Shown here: piece by piece, positions 1 to 9,700 of the stretch
Layout of the letters: the number at the start of each line of letters is the position of its first letter
How positions within the stretch are numbered: the first letter of the stretch is position 1
Assembly (NCBI RefSeq): GCF_000014865.1
Contig: NC_008576.1
Location: forward strand, 1,765,501-1,829,500
Origin: Magnetococcus marinus MC-1
Lineage (GTDB): Bacteria; Pseudomonadota; Magnetococcia; Magnetococcales; Magnetococcaceae
DNA: 64,000 bases
Reading direction: 5' to 3'
The notes under the pieces: model-generated
Database searches by the model: none
Seen by the model: only the letters and a program-made list of their open reading frames with translations
What the model was told of the DNA's origin: nothing
Translations under genes and position numbers: made by a program

Positions 1-2507
1 TTGCCGCCGCTGCGACAGGCATACTCCCACTCGGTCTCCGAGGGAAGACGGAACTTCTCACCCGACAGTTGGCTAAGCCTTTCAATAAATTCACGGGTGT
101 CAAACCAGGAGATATTGTTCACCGGGTTTTCATTGCTCACTTTTTGTTTGGATGGGTTGCTCATGCTGCCCATGACCAATTTCCATTGGGCCTGGGTTAT
201 CTCAAACTGGCCCAGCCAAAAGCCATCGACACAGGCCCGGTGAATCGGTTTTTCATCATCATCCCCTTGATTACTGCCCATATTAAAGCATCCACCAGGA
301 ATGCGAATAAAACGCATATTGGTGTTTTTCTCTGTCCAACTCTCCAGCGCCTTGGCAGGGGTCGTCACGGGCTCTGGCGCAGGGCGCGCAGGCTCTACCA
401 GAACGTGTGGCTCTGGCGTGGGGGAGGATGGTGCGACACGTTGCGTGTTTACCGGTGCTGGCGAAAGCGCTTGCTTGGCAGGGGGGAGCGGCGACATCCC
501 TTTGTGAACCACCTCTTTTTCACCAATGACGGTGTAGATGGATTTTGCCTTATCCAACATCAATCCACGGGTTACGGTGTTGGTGCTGGGGCTGGAGGCT
601 AATTCTACCAAGCGATCCGCCACACCACGCAAACCATCTACCCCGTCTGGGTTGGTGGGATCCAACTGCAAAAGGCGCGCAAAATAGTATTGGGCATTAC
701 GCCGGGGTGGCATGGTCAAACGATCATTGACCAGCGCTTCTCGCCCATCATTAAGCAGGCGTCCAATCTCATCCAGCGGTTCCGCCATCAAAGCGGTTGA
801 TGTGGATAGCGGGGCGGCCTCTACCTGTGCGGCTGGGGTAGGCATGCCCTCTAAGGGAGCCTCTCCCGACAGTTCAGGGAGCTGTGCGATGCGTTGGTAA
901 AAGGCCACAATGGCTGGATTGTTGGGGTCCAACTGGTGGGCATTACGTAAATGCTCCAAGGCCCGTTGGGGATTGGTCAATACCTCTGCTTCAGCCAATT
1001 TAAGCAGGCGCGCGGCAACCTTCTGAATGCCCTCCTGCGCGGCTGGATTTTGCGGTTCCAACTCCAATACTTGGCGGAAACGGAACAGGGCATTTCTACC
1101 CTGAGGGCGAGTTAGACGGTCCTCTGCCAACAGGCTTTCAGCCTCTTCAAGTAGTTTGGGTATCCATTGATGGGCTTTGTTTTTTTCCCCCACCGTAGCG
1201 CGGCTGGAGTCATGGCGATTTTGTGCGGATGGTTCAGGGTTAAGCGCCTGCTGCACCACTGCATTTTGCGGTAAAATGGCCGCAGCGCGGCGCAGATAGA
1301 TCTCTGCTGTGTGCTGATCCGTGCTCTCTTTAGCCAATTTGACAAGATGCGCCACTATGCGCTCAAGTCCCTGTTTAGCAACAGGCTGTTGGGGATCGAC
1401 TTGAAGAACTTGGCGGTAAAAATAGAGGGCGCTTAAAGGATACGGTACCGTCATGCGCTCTCTCTGCATGGCCGCTTCGGCACGGTTGAGCAAACTGGTT
1501 ATGAAATCTTTATCTACCTTCAACGGGGCGCTGACCATCTCGCGATCTTGGCCCTCGCTTGGTGACGGTTCCTCTGCCTCGGCAAGGAGTGGCTGAGGTG
1601 TGACAGCGTCTGTCATGCTAGGCGCTTGCGCCACGGGGCTTTTTTTGAGGGGTTGGGGGGCTGGTAGCTGACCAGCCAAGGATGCCTCAGGTTCGGCCAC
1701 TTCAACAGGCGTTGTGGTAGAAATTACCTCCGATGGCACCGGGGCTGCGGCCATGCGCGGGCGGGGCTGGCTATCTGAGGTACGCGGTTGCGTGAAACTG
1801 GATGGCGGGATGTTGGGGTGCGTATGCTCAATCCAACGGGCCAGTTGCTCCAGTGTGGCTGCGGACCGATTATCGATCCCTTGTTCTTGGCTAAGCAGGG
1901 TTAAGCGATCAGCAACCTGACGCAAGCCTTTAAGTGCCCGATTGTTTTCCGGGTCTGCCTCCAACACTTGGCGGTAACGGTATAGCGCATTTCGCTCAGC
2001 CGGACGGGTCAGCCGGTCTTCGGCCAGATTAAGGTCCGCATTGGAGAGGGTTTCGGCAATCCAACTGTGCCGGAACTGGTTGAGCATCTCTTGATAAGAG
2101 GGGGACAGACCCGCCCCCAGGGCACGAATAGAGCGATCTTCGGGGAACAGTGTCTGGGCGTAAAAGAGATAACGCGCCGCCCCGTCTGGATCCCCCTGGG
2201 CCATGTACGATTTGGCCATTTCAGCATAAGTGAGGGCACAGCCACGCAGAAGCTCCAGGGCTTCATGATGGTCGGATTGAAAAGCCAAAACACGACGCAA
2301 TTTGTATAAGGCGTTGTTGCCCGTGGGGCTAGAAATGCGTTGATTGGCAAGATCAATCCTGGCCTCTTCTACCAAGGCGCTGATCTCCGCCGGCTGGAGA
2401 TCCATGGAGGCGTGTAATTCGCCCCAGATGCCCAGCACCCCACCGAATAGGATCATCCACCGAAGTGATCGGTTGAGCCAGGAATTCCAAAACCCATTTC
2501 GTTGCAT
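1..2507 (-). CDS. Repeat protein with C-terminal formylglycine-generating-enzyme-like (SUMF1/FGE-sulfatase) domain, partial
   Basis: The frame is open from an ATG at 2507 to the left edge, giving 835 residues without a stop; the C-terminus lies outside the window. Residues about 13-34 form a hydrophobic segment that could be a signal peptide or anchor. Five divergent copies of a roughly 50-residue motif follow (about 43-100, 155-208, 345-400, 455-505 and 585-640). Their core is RLTRPxxRNALYRYRQVL followed by DPxN and GLxxVAxRL, which looks TPR-like. Proline/alanine/serine-rich linkers separate them. From about residue 730 a SUMF1-type domain begins, with IPGGCFNMGS, FEITQAQW, PVNNISW and LPSETEWEYACR. 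In the family this fold either makes formylglycine in sulfatases or serves as a carbohydrate- or protein-binding module. The catalytic cysteines cannot be checked because the end is missing. I infer an exported or membrane-anchored protein; the function of the repeats is unknown. Confidence 0.88.
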   Translation of the reverse strand, partial: MQRNGFWNSWLNRSLRWMILFGGVLGIWGELHASMDLQPAEISALVEEARIDLANQRISSPTGNNALYKLRRVLAFQSDHHEALELLRGCALTYAEMAKSYMAQGDPDGAARYLFYAQTLFPEDRSIRALGAGLSPSYQEMLNQFRHSWIAETLSNADLNLAEDRLTRPAERNALYRYRQVLEADPENNRALKGLRQVADRLTLLSQEQGIDNRSAATLEQLARWIEHTHPNIPPSSFTQPRTSDSQPRPRMAAAPVPSEVISTTTPVEVAEPEASLAGQLPAPQPLKKSPVAQAPSMTDAVTPQPLLAEAEEPSPSEGQDREMVSAPLKVDKDFITSLLNRAEAAMQRERMTVPYPLSALYFYRQVLQVDPQQPVAKQGLERIVAHLVKLAKESTDQHTAEIYLRRAAAILPQNAVVQQALNPEPSAQNRHDSSRATVGEKNKAHQWIPKLLEEAESLLAEDRLTRPQGRNALFRFRQVLELEPQNPAAQEGIQKVAARLLKLAEAEVLTNPQRALEHLRNAHQLDPNNPAIVAFYQRIAQLPELSGEAPLEGMPTPAAQVEAAPLSTSTALMAEPLDEIGRLLNDGREALVNDRLTMPPRRNAQYYFARLLQLDPTNPDGVDGLRGVADRLVELASSPSTNTVTRGLMLDKAKSIYTVIGEKEVVHKGMSPLPPAKQALSPAPVNTQRVAPSSPTPEPHVLVEPARPAPEPVTTPAKALESWTEKNTNMRFIRIPGGCFNMGSNQGDDDEKPIHRACVDGFWLGQFEITQAQWKLVMGSMSNPSKQKVSNENPVNNISWFDTREFIERLSQLSGEKFRLPSETEWEYACRSGG

Positions 2508-2596
2508 GCGTTTATTCCAGTAAAGAAAGGGGAAACCTTTCTAAAATTGCGTTAACCTTTTCGCGGCACTGTCAAAAAGGAGATCATTCACCGCTA

Positions 2597-2626
2597 AAAT
2601 AAGCGATAGAGGCAGAGCGCTGTCAA
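2597..2626 (-). promoter_or_regulatory. Candidate sigma70 promoter for the FGE-domain gene
   Basis: On the minus strand a perfect TTGACA (2626-2621) is followed after 18 bp by TTATTT (2602-2597). It lies about 90 bp before the ATG at 2507. A second TTGACA occurs closer to the gene (2575-2570) but has no good -10 box. The 2508-2779 stretch holds no convincing gene. Confidence 0.4.
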
Positions 2627-2779
2627 GGGTACAACATAGCGGATATGCGGACAAAGTTGGGTACCATGCTGGCCACGGGGTAGGCCAACGTCTGCCCAAG
2701 CTGTTTGATACCAGAGCGCCACCCAATAAGGGGTGGCGACCATGGGAAAAGTCCACGATAAGTGTTGATCGCTGCCTGC

Positions 2780-3034
2780 TTAACCGATCAATCGCGGCGT
2801 GGGATGCAACATCTTACCCCGTTGCAAGTCACGTCCCTGCTCCGATATGGTAATCCGGTAAGAGGCTGATTCGGCTTGAGTCGTTTTGGCCAGTTGCTGC
2901 CCGGTCTCTTGACCTGAGGTGCGAATCCGCTCACTCTGCACTTCAGAAGAAGCCTGTTTGGAGGATGCGTGCAACTTTTGTTCGCCACGACTAACAGCGT
3001 TATCCAGAATTTGTCCTGCGCCTTGAACGCTCAT
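2780..3034 (-). CDS. Small hypothetical protein, 84 aa
   Basis: An 84-residue reading frame starts at an ATG with AGGTG five bases or so upstream, so translation is plausible. The product is polar and rich in Gln, Ser and Glu (for example EQKLHASSKQASSEVQSE). There is no signal peptide, membrane segment or cysteine, and the composition suggests helix or coiled coil. I recognise no family. It stands alone, divergent from the dihydrolipoyl dehydrogenase gene and upstream of the FGE-domain gene on the same strand. The start context and amino-acid composition make it more likely real than a chance frame. Confidence 0.55.
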   Translation of the reverse strand: MSVQGAGQILDNAVSRGEQKLHASSKQASSEVQSERIRTSGQETGQQLAKTTQAESASYRITISEQGRDLQRGKMLHPTPRLIG

Positions 3035-3192
3035 GGTGACACCTTTACATTTTTCTAAGAGGGGAGCCGCTTATCGAAAATTTACGATGCAATGGCAGAA
3101 ATTGCAACGGACATTTTCGAAAAATTGGGTTGTTCTACTGTGGTTCATCGGAATTGTTCAAAAAATAGATAAGGCTTTTTCGCTGGCGCTTG

Positions 3193-3221
3193 TTGAACCC
3201 TAACCAACAGATCTCTACTAT
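3193..3221 (+). promoter_or_regulatory. Candidate sigma70 promoter for lpdA
   Basis: TTGAAC (3193-3198) and TACTAT (3216-3221) are separated by 17 bp and lie about 110 bp before the lpdA start. Spacing and boxes fit a housekeeping promoter. The stretch from 3035 to 3328 holds no other gene. Confidence 0.45.
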
Positions 3222-3328
3222 ATTGCATTATTGGCGCGAAGTGGTCAATGTAGAGAACCGATGAATGGGGCCTAAAAGAGGTATGTGCAGAGGGTCGTTG
3301 CGACCCGTCAAGGGTGGGAGTGGAAGAG

Positions 3329-4723
3329 ATGATGGCAACAATCTGGGATCTCATTGTCATTGGTGCCGGTCCGGGGGGGTATCCTGCGGCCATTCGAGCA
3401 GCCCAGCTAGGCTTATCGGTATTGTGTATAGAAAAAAGCCCCCATCCCGGTGGTACCTGTCTTAATGCCGGTTGCATCCCCACCAAAGCGCTGTTGGCTT
3501 CGACCCATCTCTACACCCAAATACGTGACCAAGCGGATCTGCACGGTATTGAGATAACCACCATGCAGGTTAACCTAGCCCGCATGCAGGGCCGTAAAGA
3601 GCGGGTCGTCAGCCAGTTGCGCAGCGGTATTTTGGGGCTGTTTAAAAAATATGGTGTCACCTTGTTGCATGACGAGGCCATCGTGAGCGGCCCTGGGCAG
3701 ATTACCCTCGCCGCCAGTGGTGAAACCCTACAGGCGAAAGCCATTCTCTTAGCGACCGGGGGTCAGCCGCGCCGCCCTGCCAGCATGCCGGTGGATGGTC
3801 AGGTGGTGATCACCTCGGAACAAGCCATCGCTTTGACCCGGGTGCCCGAACATCTTATTGTGATTGGTTCCGGGGCGGTGGGGTTGGAGTTGGCCTCGAT
3901 CTGGGTGCGCTTAGGCGCCCAGGTATCGGTGATCGAGGCCCAGCCAGAAATTTTGCCCGGTTGGGATGCCACCGTGGCCCGTACCGCCAAGCGCAGTTTG
4001 CGCCAACAGGGGATCACCTTTTTAACCGATCATCGGGTTGAGACCGTGGTACGCAGTGGTAGCCGCGCTGCGGTGACCTGCCTTAACAGTAAGGGGGAGA
4101 CCCTGATGCTGGACGGTGATCAGGTGTTGGTGGCAGTGGGGCGGCAGGCCCAACTTTGTGTGGCAGGCATTCAAAATTTGGAGTTACAACAGGACGAGCA
4201 AGGACGGCTGTGGGTCGATGCGCATTATGCCACCTCACTGGCGGGGCTCTATGCGGTGGGGGACCTGATTGCCGGACCGCAACTGGCCCACCGCGCCACC
4301 GCCGAAGGATTAAGGGTGGCCGATTATTTGGCGGGTCGGCCTCTATCGCCTATGGGACCCATACCCTCGGTGGTCTACACCGATCCTGAGTTGGCCATGG
4401 TGGGCTTGACGGAACAGCAGGCCAAGGTTGCCGGGTATGCGGTCAAATGTGGTCAATTTCCTTTTATGGCCAGTGGCCGCGCCCGTGCCCAAGAGCAGAC
4501 CGAAGGCTTGATTAAATTGGTGATGGATCAAACAACCGGTCAGTTACTTGGGGCACATGTGGTGGGCGGCGCGGGTGCGGAACACCTACAGCTCGCCATG
4601 GCCGCCATGCTCACTCAGGATCGTGGCCAGTTGCTGGAGCGGTTGGTCATGCCCCACCCCTCATTTGGTGAAGCCCTGCATGAAGCGTGGCTGGTGGCGA
4701 CCCAAAAGCCCATTCACATCTAA
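3329..4723 (+). CDS. lpdA: Dihydrolipoyl dehydrogenase (E3), stand-alone
   Basis: This FAD-dependent disulfide oxidoreductase reoxidises dihydrolipoyl groups of 2-oxoacid dehydrogenases or the glycine cleavage system, producing NADH. Visible features are the N-terminal FAD fold GAGPGGYPAA, the redox-active pair C44/C49 in GGTCLNAGC, a second dinucleotide-binding motif (GSGAVGLELA), the YAVGD FAD motif, and the C-terminal HPSFGEALHE that supplies the active-site His/Glu of the dimer partner. Length (464 residues) is normal. An in-frame GTG lies at 3314, but the ATG at 3329 has GGGAG at a proper distance; the next ATG at 3332 is also possible. No E1 or E2 gene lies nearby, so its partner complex is encoded elsewhere. 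Confidence 0.93.
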   Translation: MMATIWDLIVIGAGPGGYPAAIRAAQLGLSVLCIEKSPHPGGTCLNAGCIPTKALLASTHLYTQIRDQADLHGIEITTMQVNLARMQGRKERVVSQLRSGILGLFKKYGVTLLHDEAIVSGPGQITLAASGETLQAKAILLATGGQPRRPASMPVDGQVVITSEQAIALTRVPEHLIVIGSGAVGLELASIWVRLGAQVSVIEAQPEILPGWDATVARTAKRSLRQQGITFLTDHRVETVVRSGSRAAVTCLNSKGETLMLDGDQVLVAVGRQAQLCVAGIQNLELQQDEQGRLWVDAHYATSLAGLYAVGDLIAGPQLAHRATAEGLRVADYLAGRPLSPMGPIPSVVYTDPELAMVGLTEQQAKVAGYAVKCGQFPFMASGRARAQEQTEGLIKLVMDQTTGQLLGAHVVGGAGAEHLQLAMAAMLTQDRGQLLERLVMPHPSFGEALHEAWLVATQKPIHI

Positions 4724-4904
4724 GCGGTGTTATGGGCATGCCGCCTAAGCATGGTTTGGGTGAAAGGACGATCCTGCAAGCGGGTTTTTGCTGTTCAAAG
4801 GTCGGCCCATTTTGTCGCTCTAGCGTGGGTGCGCGTAACCTTGGTAAACGGTGTTTAAGCAGGGCGTTAGGGTTCGGTCTTTAAAGGGTGGGCAGGGCGC
4901 CACC

Positions 4905-5498
4905 ATGATGGAGGAAAAGGGTGTGCTTGAACAACCGATTCAATTAAATTTGGGCTGTGGTGAACGCAAGTTGGCCGGTTACATTAACGTGGATTTACAT
5001 GGTTCACCCGATGTGCGCCATGATCTGGAAAAAACACCCTGGCCCTGGCCGGATAACAGCGTTACAGCGGTCACTCTATCCCACGTGTTGGAACATTTGG
5101 GGAGAGATTCCGAGCTGTTTTTTAATATTATCCGTGAGCTCTATCGGGTCTGCCGTCACCAAGCTCAAATTGTGATTCGGGTTCCCCACCCCTGGCATAA
5201 AGACTATTTAGGGGATCCAACCCATGTGCGTCCCATTTTGCCCGAAGGGCTGGCACTGTTTTCTAAAAAACAGATTAATGCGTGGCAGGCACAAGGGTAT
5301 GGTAACACCCCCTTGGCGCATATCCTGGATGTGGATTTTGAAATCATTCGTGTGGTTAACTATTACAGCCCAGAGTGGGATGCAAAGCTGCGTTCAGGGG
5401 TCTTGAGCGCCCAGCAGGTGCAGCAGGCCTCAGAACAGTATGTGAACGTTATTAAAGAGATGGAAATTCTTTGGCAGGTGGTCAAAGAAGATCGGTGA
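4905..5498 (+). CDS. SAM-dependent methyltransferase (class I)
   Basis: The 197-residue product has the class I methyltransferase signature: motif I LNLGCGERKLAGYINVD near the N-terminus, an acidic motif II region, DNSVTAVTLSHVLEHL (the typical stretch after the SAM site) and a strand carrying VIRVPHP. Family members act on small molecules, sugars or lipids; the substrate cannot be read from the sequence. The start is the first of two adjacent ATGs, with AGGG about seven bases upstream; a longer frame begins near 4851 but lacks a good start. The glycosyltransferase-like gene follows on the same strand after about 240 bp, so a role in a surface glycan is possible but unproven. Confidence 0.8.
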   Translation: MMEEKGVLEQPIQLNLGCGERKLAGYINVDLHGSPDVRHDLEKTPWPWPDNSVTAVTLSHVLEHLGRDSELFFNIIRELYRVCRHQAQIVIRVPHPWHKDYLGDPTHVRPILPEGLALFSKKQINAWQAQGYGNTPLAHILDVDFEIIRVVNYYSPEWDAKLRSGVLSAQQVQQASEQYVNVIKEMEILWQVVKEDR

Positions 5499-5736
5499 GA
5501 CTTGCTTGCGCCAAGGCGCGTGGCTCATGAAGAGAATAAAGCGTCTGCGAGGCCGAACAAGGCTTAGCCAGTACGAGCCGTGCCCATGGCGGTTCTAACA
5601 AGGCGATGGGCAAAGAGGCGACAGGCGTTGTTTAACCAAACGCCAAGGCTTGAACACTTTTCGCGCGTATGAGCAACGATCAAGCGCAGCCATGGTTTCG
5701 TGAATGGTATACCCTAAATTTCAGGAGCCTAACGGC

Positions 5737-6588
5737 ATGACATCACAAACAAATTTGGCAAACCAGACCAGGGGTGTGTTGTTCTGTGCCTATGGTAAAC
5801 ATTATATGGGGGAGGTGCTGTTTGCCGCGCAGCGTATCCGCATGCTCTACCCTGAGTTGCCCATTGTTTTTATTACAGACCACCAACAACCCGGTTTTCG
5901 GGATTTTCCGCTGGCCGCGATGTTTGATGATGTGATCCATATGCCCTACGAGTCGCTAGAGAGTACCTGTTATGGCAAAGATCCCGCTTGTGTCTATAAT
6001 ATCTCTGGCTATCTATTTAAAATTCGTGGGGTAAACCGTTCGCCATTTGATCGAACCCTCTTTATGGACACCGATACCTATGTGGTGGATCCTTGTCTGG
6101 ATTCGCTGTTCGGTGTCTTGGATAAAGTCGATCTGGCCATTGCCCACCAGGTTTTGCACTTCGTCAATGTATCGGCGGTGGCCCCCGTTATGGAGATGAA
6201 TACCGGCATGATCGTCTATAGCCGGGGGGCCGTACCAATCATGGAGGATTGGGAACAGGGGTTTCGGGAACTAAAATATGGGCTTTATGGTAGTGTGGAT
6301 CAAACCTACTTTCAGCTTAGTTATGCCAAATATCTGGGTAAAATCCATACCTTGATTCTCTCTCCCGAATATAATGTGCGCCCTGAAACCACTGTGGTTA
6401 ACCCCATACGGATCCTGCATGATCGCAGCTATCATGAGCGGTTGCCTGTGCAACACTATCCCCATTTTATTAATACGGTGTATGCCTTGCTCAGCCGTGG
6501 GGCGGCGACTGCCTCCTTTAAGGAGATGGGGATGGATGCCCTTAACCGCTATAACGCCTATCTGGCACAGCAGGCCCAACAAGGGTAA
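5737..6588 (+). CDS. Glycosyltransferase-like protein (nucleotide-diphospho-sugar fold)
   Basis: The 283-residue product begins with a strand-rich segment (GVLFCAYGKHYMGE) and contains FMDTDTYVV, a DxD-type motif that binds metal and sugar nucleotide in GT-A enzymes. Later motifs MNTGMIVYSR and GSVDQTYFQLSY resemble the glycogenin/GT8-like group. There is no signal peptide or membrane segment, so it is probably cytoplasmic. The ATG at 5737 has AGGAG nine bases upstream; an earlier in-frame ATG at 5704 lacks one. It follows the methyltransferase gene in the same direction and ends in a convergent arrangement with the glutamate dehydrogenase gene. The acceptor is unknown. Confidence 0.72.
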   Translation: MTSQTNLANQTRGVLFCAYGKHYMGEVLFAAQRIRMLYPELPIVFITDHQQPGFRDFPLAAMFDDVIHMPYESLESTCYGKDPACVYNISGYLFKIRGVNRSPFDRTLFMDTDTYVVDPCLDSLFGVLDKVDLAIAHQVLHFVNVSAVAPVMEMNTGMIVYSRGAVPIMEDWEQGFRELKYGLYGSVDQTYFQLSYAKYLGKIHTLILSPEYNVRPETTVVNPIRILHDRSYHERLPVQHYPHFINTVYALLSRGAATASFKEMGMDALNRYNAYLAQQAQQG

Positions 6589-6727
6589 TGTGGTCTACCC
6601 CTGAGCCCGTGGGGTGGTCAAGGGCTGTTGTTTTCGTGCTGTTTGGGCATGAATGAGCCCTTACTGGGCGGCTTGGCTGCCCAAGGCGCGGGGATGACCC
6701 CTTGAAAGGGAGGCGTCGCCAAATGGC

Positions 6728-6776
6728 GAGGCACAACCAACGAGGGCATATGGGTGCCCGCGTTGGTTTGGGCCTC
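6728..6776 (-). terminator. Long imperfect hairpin between convergent genes
   Basis: Read on the minus strand, GAGGC...AACCAACG...GGGCA pairs with TGCCC...CGTTGGTT...GCCTC around a six-base loop, giving about 18 pairs with small bulges. It begins 14 bp past the stop of the glutamate dehydrogenase gene. There is no clear run of T on either side, so it may be an atypical terminator or an mRNA-stabilising hairpin. Confidence 0.45.
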
Positions 6777-6789
6777 TCAAGAGTTGGGT

Positions 6790-9700
6790 TTAATACTCCT
6801 CTTCCTGTTCGTGGAGCAGCATCTCCCGCAGTTTGCGCACCAACACCGAAAGGGGGAGTAGATCGTGCTTGCTCTGGGCCTTTAACTCGCTAAAGAGCGC
6901 CATATACTCTTTATTTGCCCCGCTTACCTCATTGATATAACTCTGAAAGGCATCCCCAACCGACTCATTTTGGCGTTTAAAAGAGATAATCTTTTTGACC
7001 AAGCGGGTACGGGTTTCCCACAGTTCTTTGCGCACATTCTCCAGGTTCATGCGGCCCCAAATATCCCGGTGGCGAATCTGCTGAAGATTTTCTTCAATCC
7101 ATGAAATGCCAAAGAAATCATCCACCCGGATGTAGAGGTGCCCAACCGGTTCAAAGGGCACATGCAGGGCCTCTTTGATGTGCAAAATGGTCATGGCATC
7201 CTTCATGTAGGGGAGCAGAACCGTGTCTGTCGCCAAAGACTCGGGCAGCCCCATCTTGACCAACTGTTTGCGGCGTTTGATCAATTCATTGACCTGCTCC
7301 CCTGCGAGCAGTTCGGGTAGGGAGTCCCACAAGCGTCCCTGAAAAGCCCCAATCACTTTGCCATACAGGTTGATGACATCCACCGTAATACGGTCGCTGG
7401 ACAGGTGGGTTAACATCCATGCGGCCAGATGCAGCAACACCCCCTCCATATCGGCTAAAACCTGGTACTTAACCGATGCCGATAATCTGCCGCCCAACCC
7501 GTGTACTTGGGCACGAAAGGCAGGTGCATCCACCATGTTTTCAGCAATCACATAGGCTTTGAACAAAATAGGCAGAGGCGGCACATCCAACCGACTGCGA
7601 CGCACCTTGTTATAGGTGGCGAGCAGCGGCCCCACCCCGGTTTGGTTCACCACCCGATTGGTGACGCTGGTAGCGATCACCTCCCGCTTCAAAAAGTGCT
7701 TGGTGAGCTCTTGGGCATAATCCCTAGCCACCAGATCCGGGAAATAGTCCACCAGATAGCGCTCAAAGAAAAACAGATCCACCACATCACTTTTGAGCAG
7801 CTCACGATAGGCAAAAAGCTTGGTATAACCCAGCATAATGGCCAATAAAGGGCGTGGCATGGGGTGGTTCTCCAAATACTCCACCAGCTGCTCGCGTTGG
7901 GGCACATCCTCTTCGTCGGCGTCCAGCCCGGCGACCTCCTCCAAAATATCCAGCCCTTCAAGATAGATCTCGGGGCTTTGCCCGCTCAGCAGCTCATCGC
8001 GGCTCATGGCCATATGCTGCAAATGGTTGTCTTCAAGCACCTTCTCAGCCACCTGCTCGGTCAAGTGGGCCAACAGCTCATTACGCGCCTGACGGGAGGG
8101 CAGTTCACCAATCTGCTCTAGGTGGGCAAACAAAATTTTCAGGTTAACTTCATGGTCACTCAGGTCAACACCACCGGAGTTATCCACCGCATCGGTGTTG
8201 ATGCGCCCCTTATTCATGGCAAACTCTAAACGACCCTTTTGGGTAACGCCCAGGTTGCCCCCCTCGCCGATGATGCGGCAACGCATCTGGTGGGCATCTA
8301 CCCGTACCGAATCGTTGGCTTTGTCCGAGACATCAAGGTGGGTCTCATAGCGGGATTTAACATAGGTACCAATGCCGCCATTGTAGATAAGATCAACTTT
8401 GGCGAGCAGCAGTTTTTGGATCACCTGTTCCCCGGAGAGGGTCTCGGATTTGGTGTCCAGCAGGTTACGCAGGGTATCATTGAGGGGAATGGCCTTGGCC
8501 GAGCGGTTAAAAATCCCCCCACCTGTGGAGATGAGCGCCCCATTGTAGTCGTTCCAACCGGAGCGCCCCAGGTTAAACAGCCGTTGCCGCTCCTCAAAAC
8601 TGCTGGCCGGGTCAGGATCGGGATCCAGAAAGATGTGCAGGTGGTTAAAGGCCCCGACCATCTTGATCTGGCGGCTGGCCAGCAGGCCATTGCCAAACAC
8701 ATCTCCGCTCATATCGCCGATGCCCACCACGGTAAAGGGTTGGCTGTCGATATCGTGACCCAATTCAGCAAAGTGTTGACGAATGCAGGTCCATGCGCCA
8801 CGGGCTGTGATGCCCACTTTCTTATGGTCATACCCATAAGAACCACCAGAGGCAAAGGCATCCCCCAACCAAAAATGATACTCCTGCTCGGCCACACCGT
8901 TGGCAATATCCGAAAAAGTAGCGGTACCTTTATCGGCGGCGACCACCAGATAGGGGTCGGCCTCATCATAACGCACCACCTGCTCCGGGTAGACCAGCTC
9001 ACCCTCGACACGGTTGTCGGTAATATCCAGCAAACCCCGGATCAAGGTTTTGTACTGGTTTTCTACCCACTCCTTACGCTGGTTGGCGGGGATATCGGCA
9101 ATGCGGGGCACAATAAAACCGCCCTTGGCACCGATGGGCACAATGATGCTGTTTTTGACCATCTGAGTCTTCATCAAACCCAAAATCTCGGTACGGAAAT
9201 CCTCTAACCGATCCGAGAATCGCAGTCCACCCCGAGCAACCCGTCCGCCCCGTAGATGGACCCCCTCCATATGCGGGCTGAGCACAAAAATCTCGCGCCA
9301 GGGGCGGGGTGAGGGCATTTGATCGATGGCGCTGCAATCCACCTTAAAGCTGATGCCATGGCAGCCCCGTTGCTGATAAAAATTGGTACGTAGGGCGCTG
9401 GTCACAACATTGGTCAAGGCGCGGATAACCTGGTCATCCTGTAGGTTGGCAACCCCTTGCAAGCCCTCTTCAAGGCCATCTAAAATCTCTTTGATACGCT
9501 TTTTACGGCCACGCTCCCCAACGGGATCAAAACGGGCGATAAAGAGGTTAAGAATGCGCTTGGTCAGGGGGTGATGCTCCAGCAGTACCCGGTTGAGCTT
9601 TTTGGTGGAGAGCTCCGGGCGGATCTGCAATAAATATTGGCGCAGGGCCTCCATCAACATCACTTCTTTGGGGTGAAAGCCCTGGATAAGTACCAACTTG

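Noticed and set aside
2541-2756. 71-codon minus-strand frame upstream of the FGE-domain gene
   Set aside because: It overlaps the candidate promoter, and its composition (Pro, Leu, Cys) and lack of a start signal suggest chance.
8239-9207. 322-codon plus-strand frame opposite the glutamate dehydrogenase gene
   Set aside because: It lies entirely antisense to a well-supported 1623-residue enzyme with conserved catalytic motifs and has no recognisable product.
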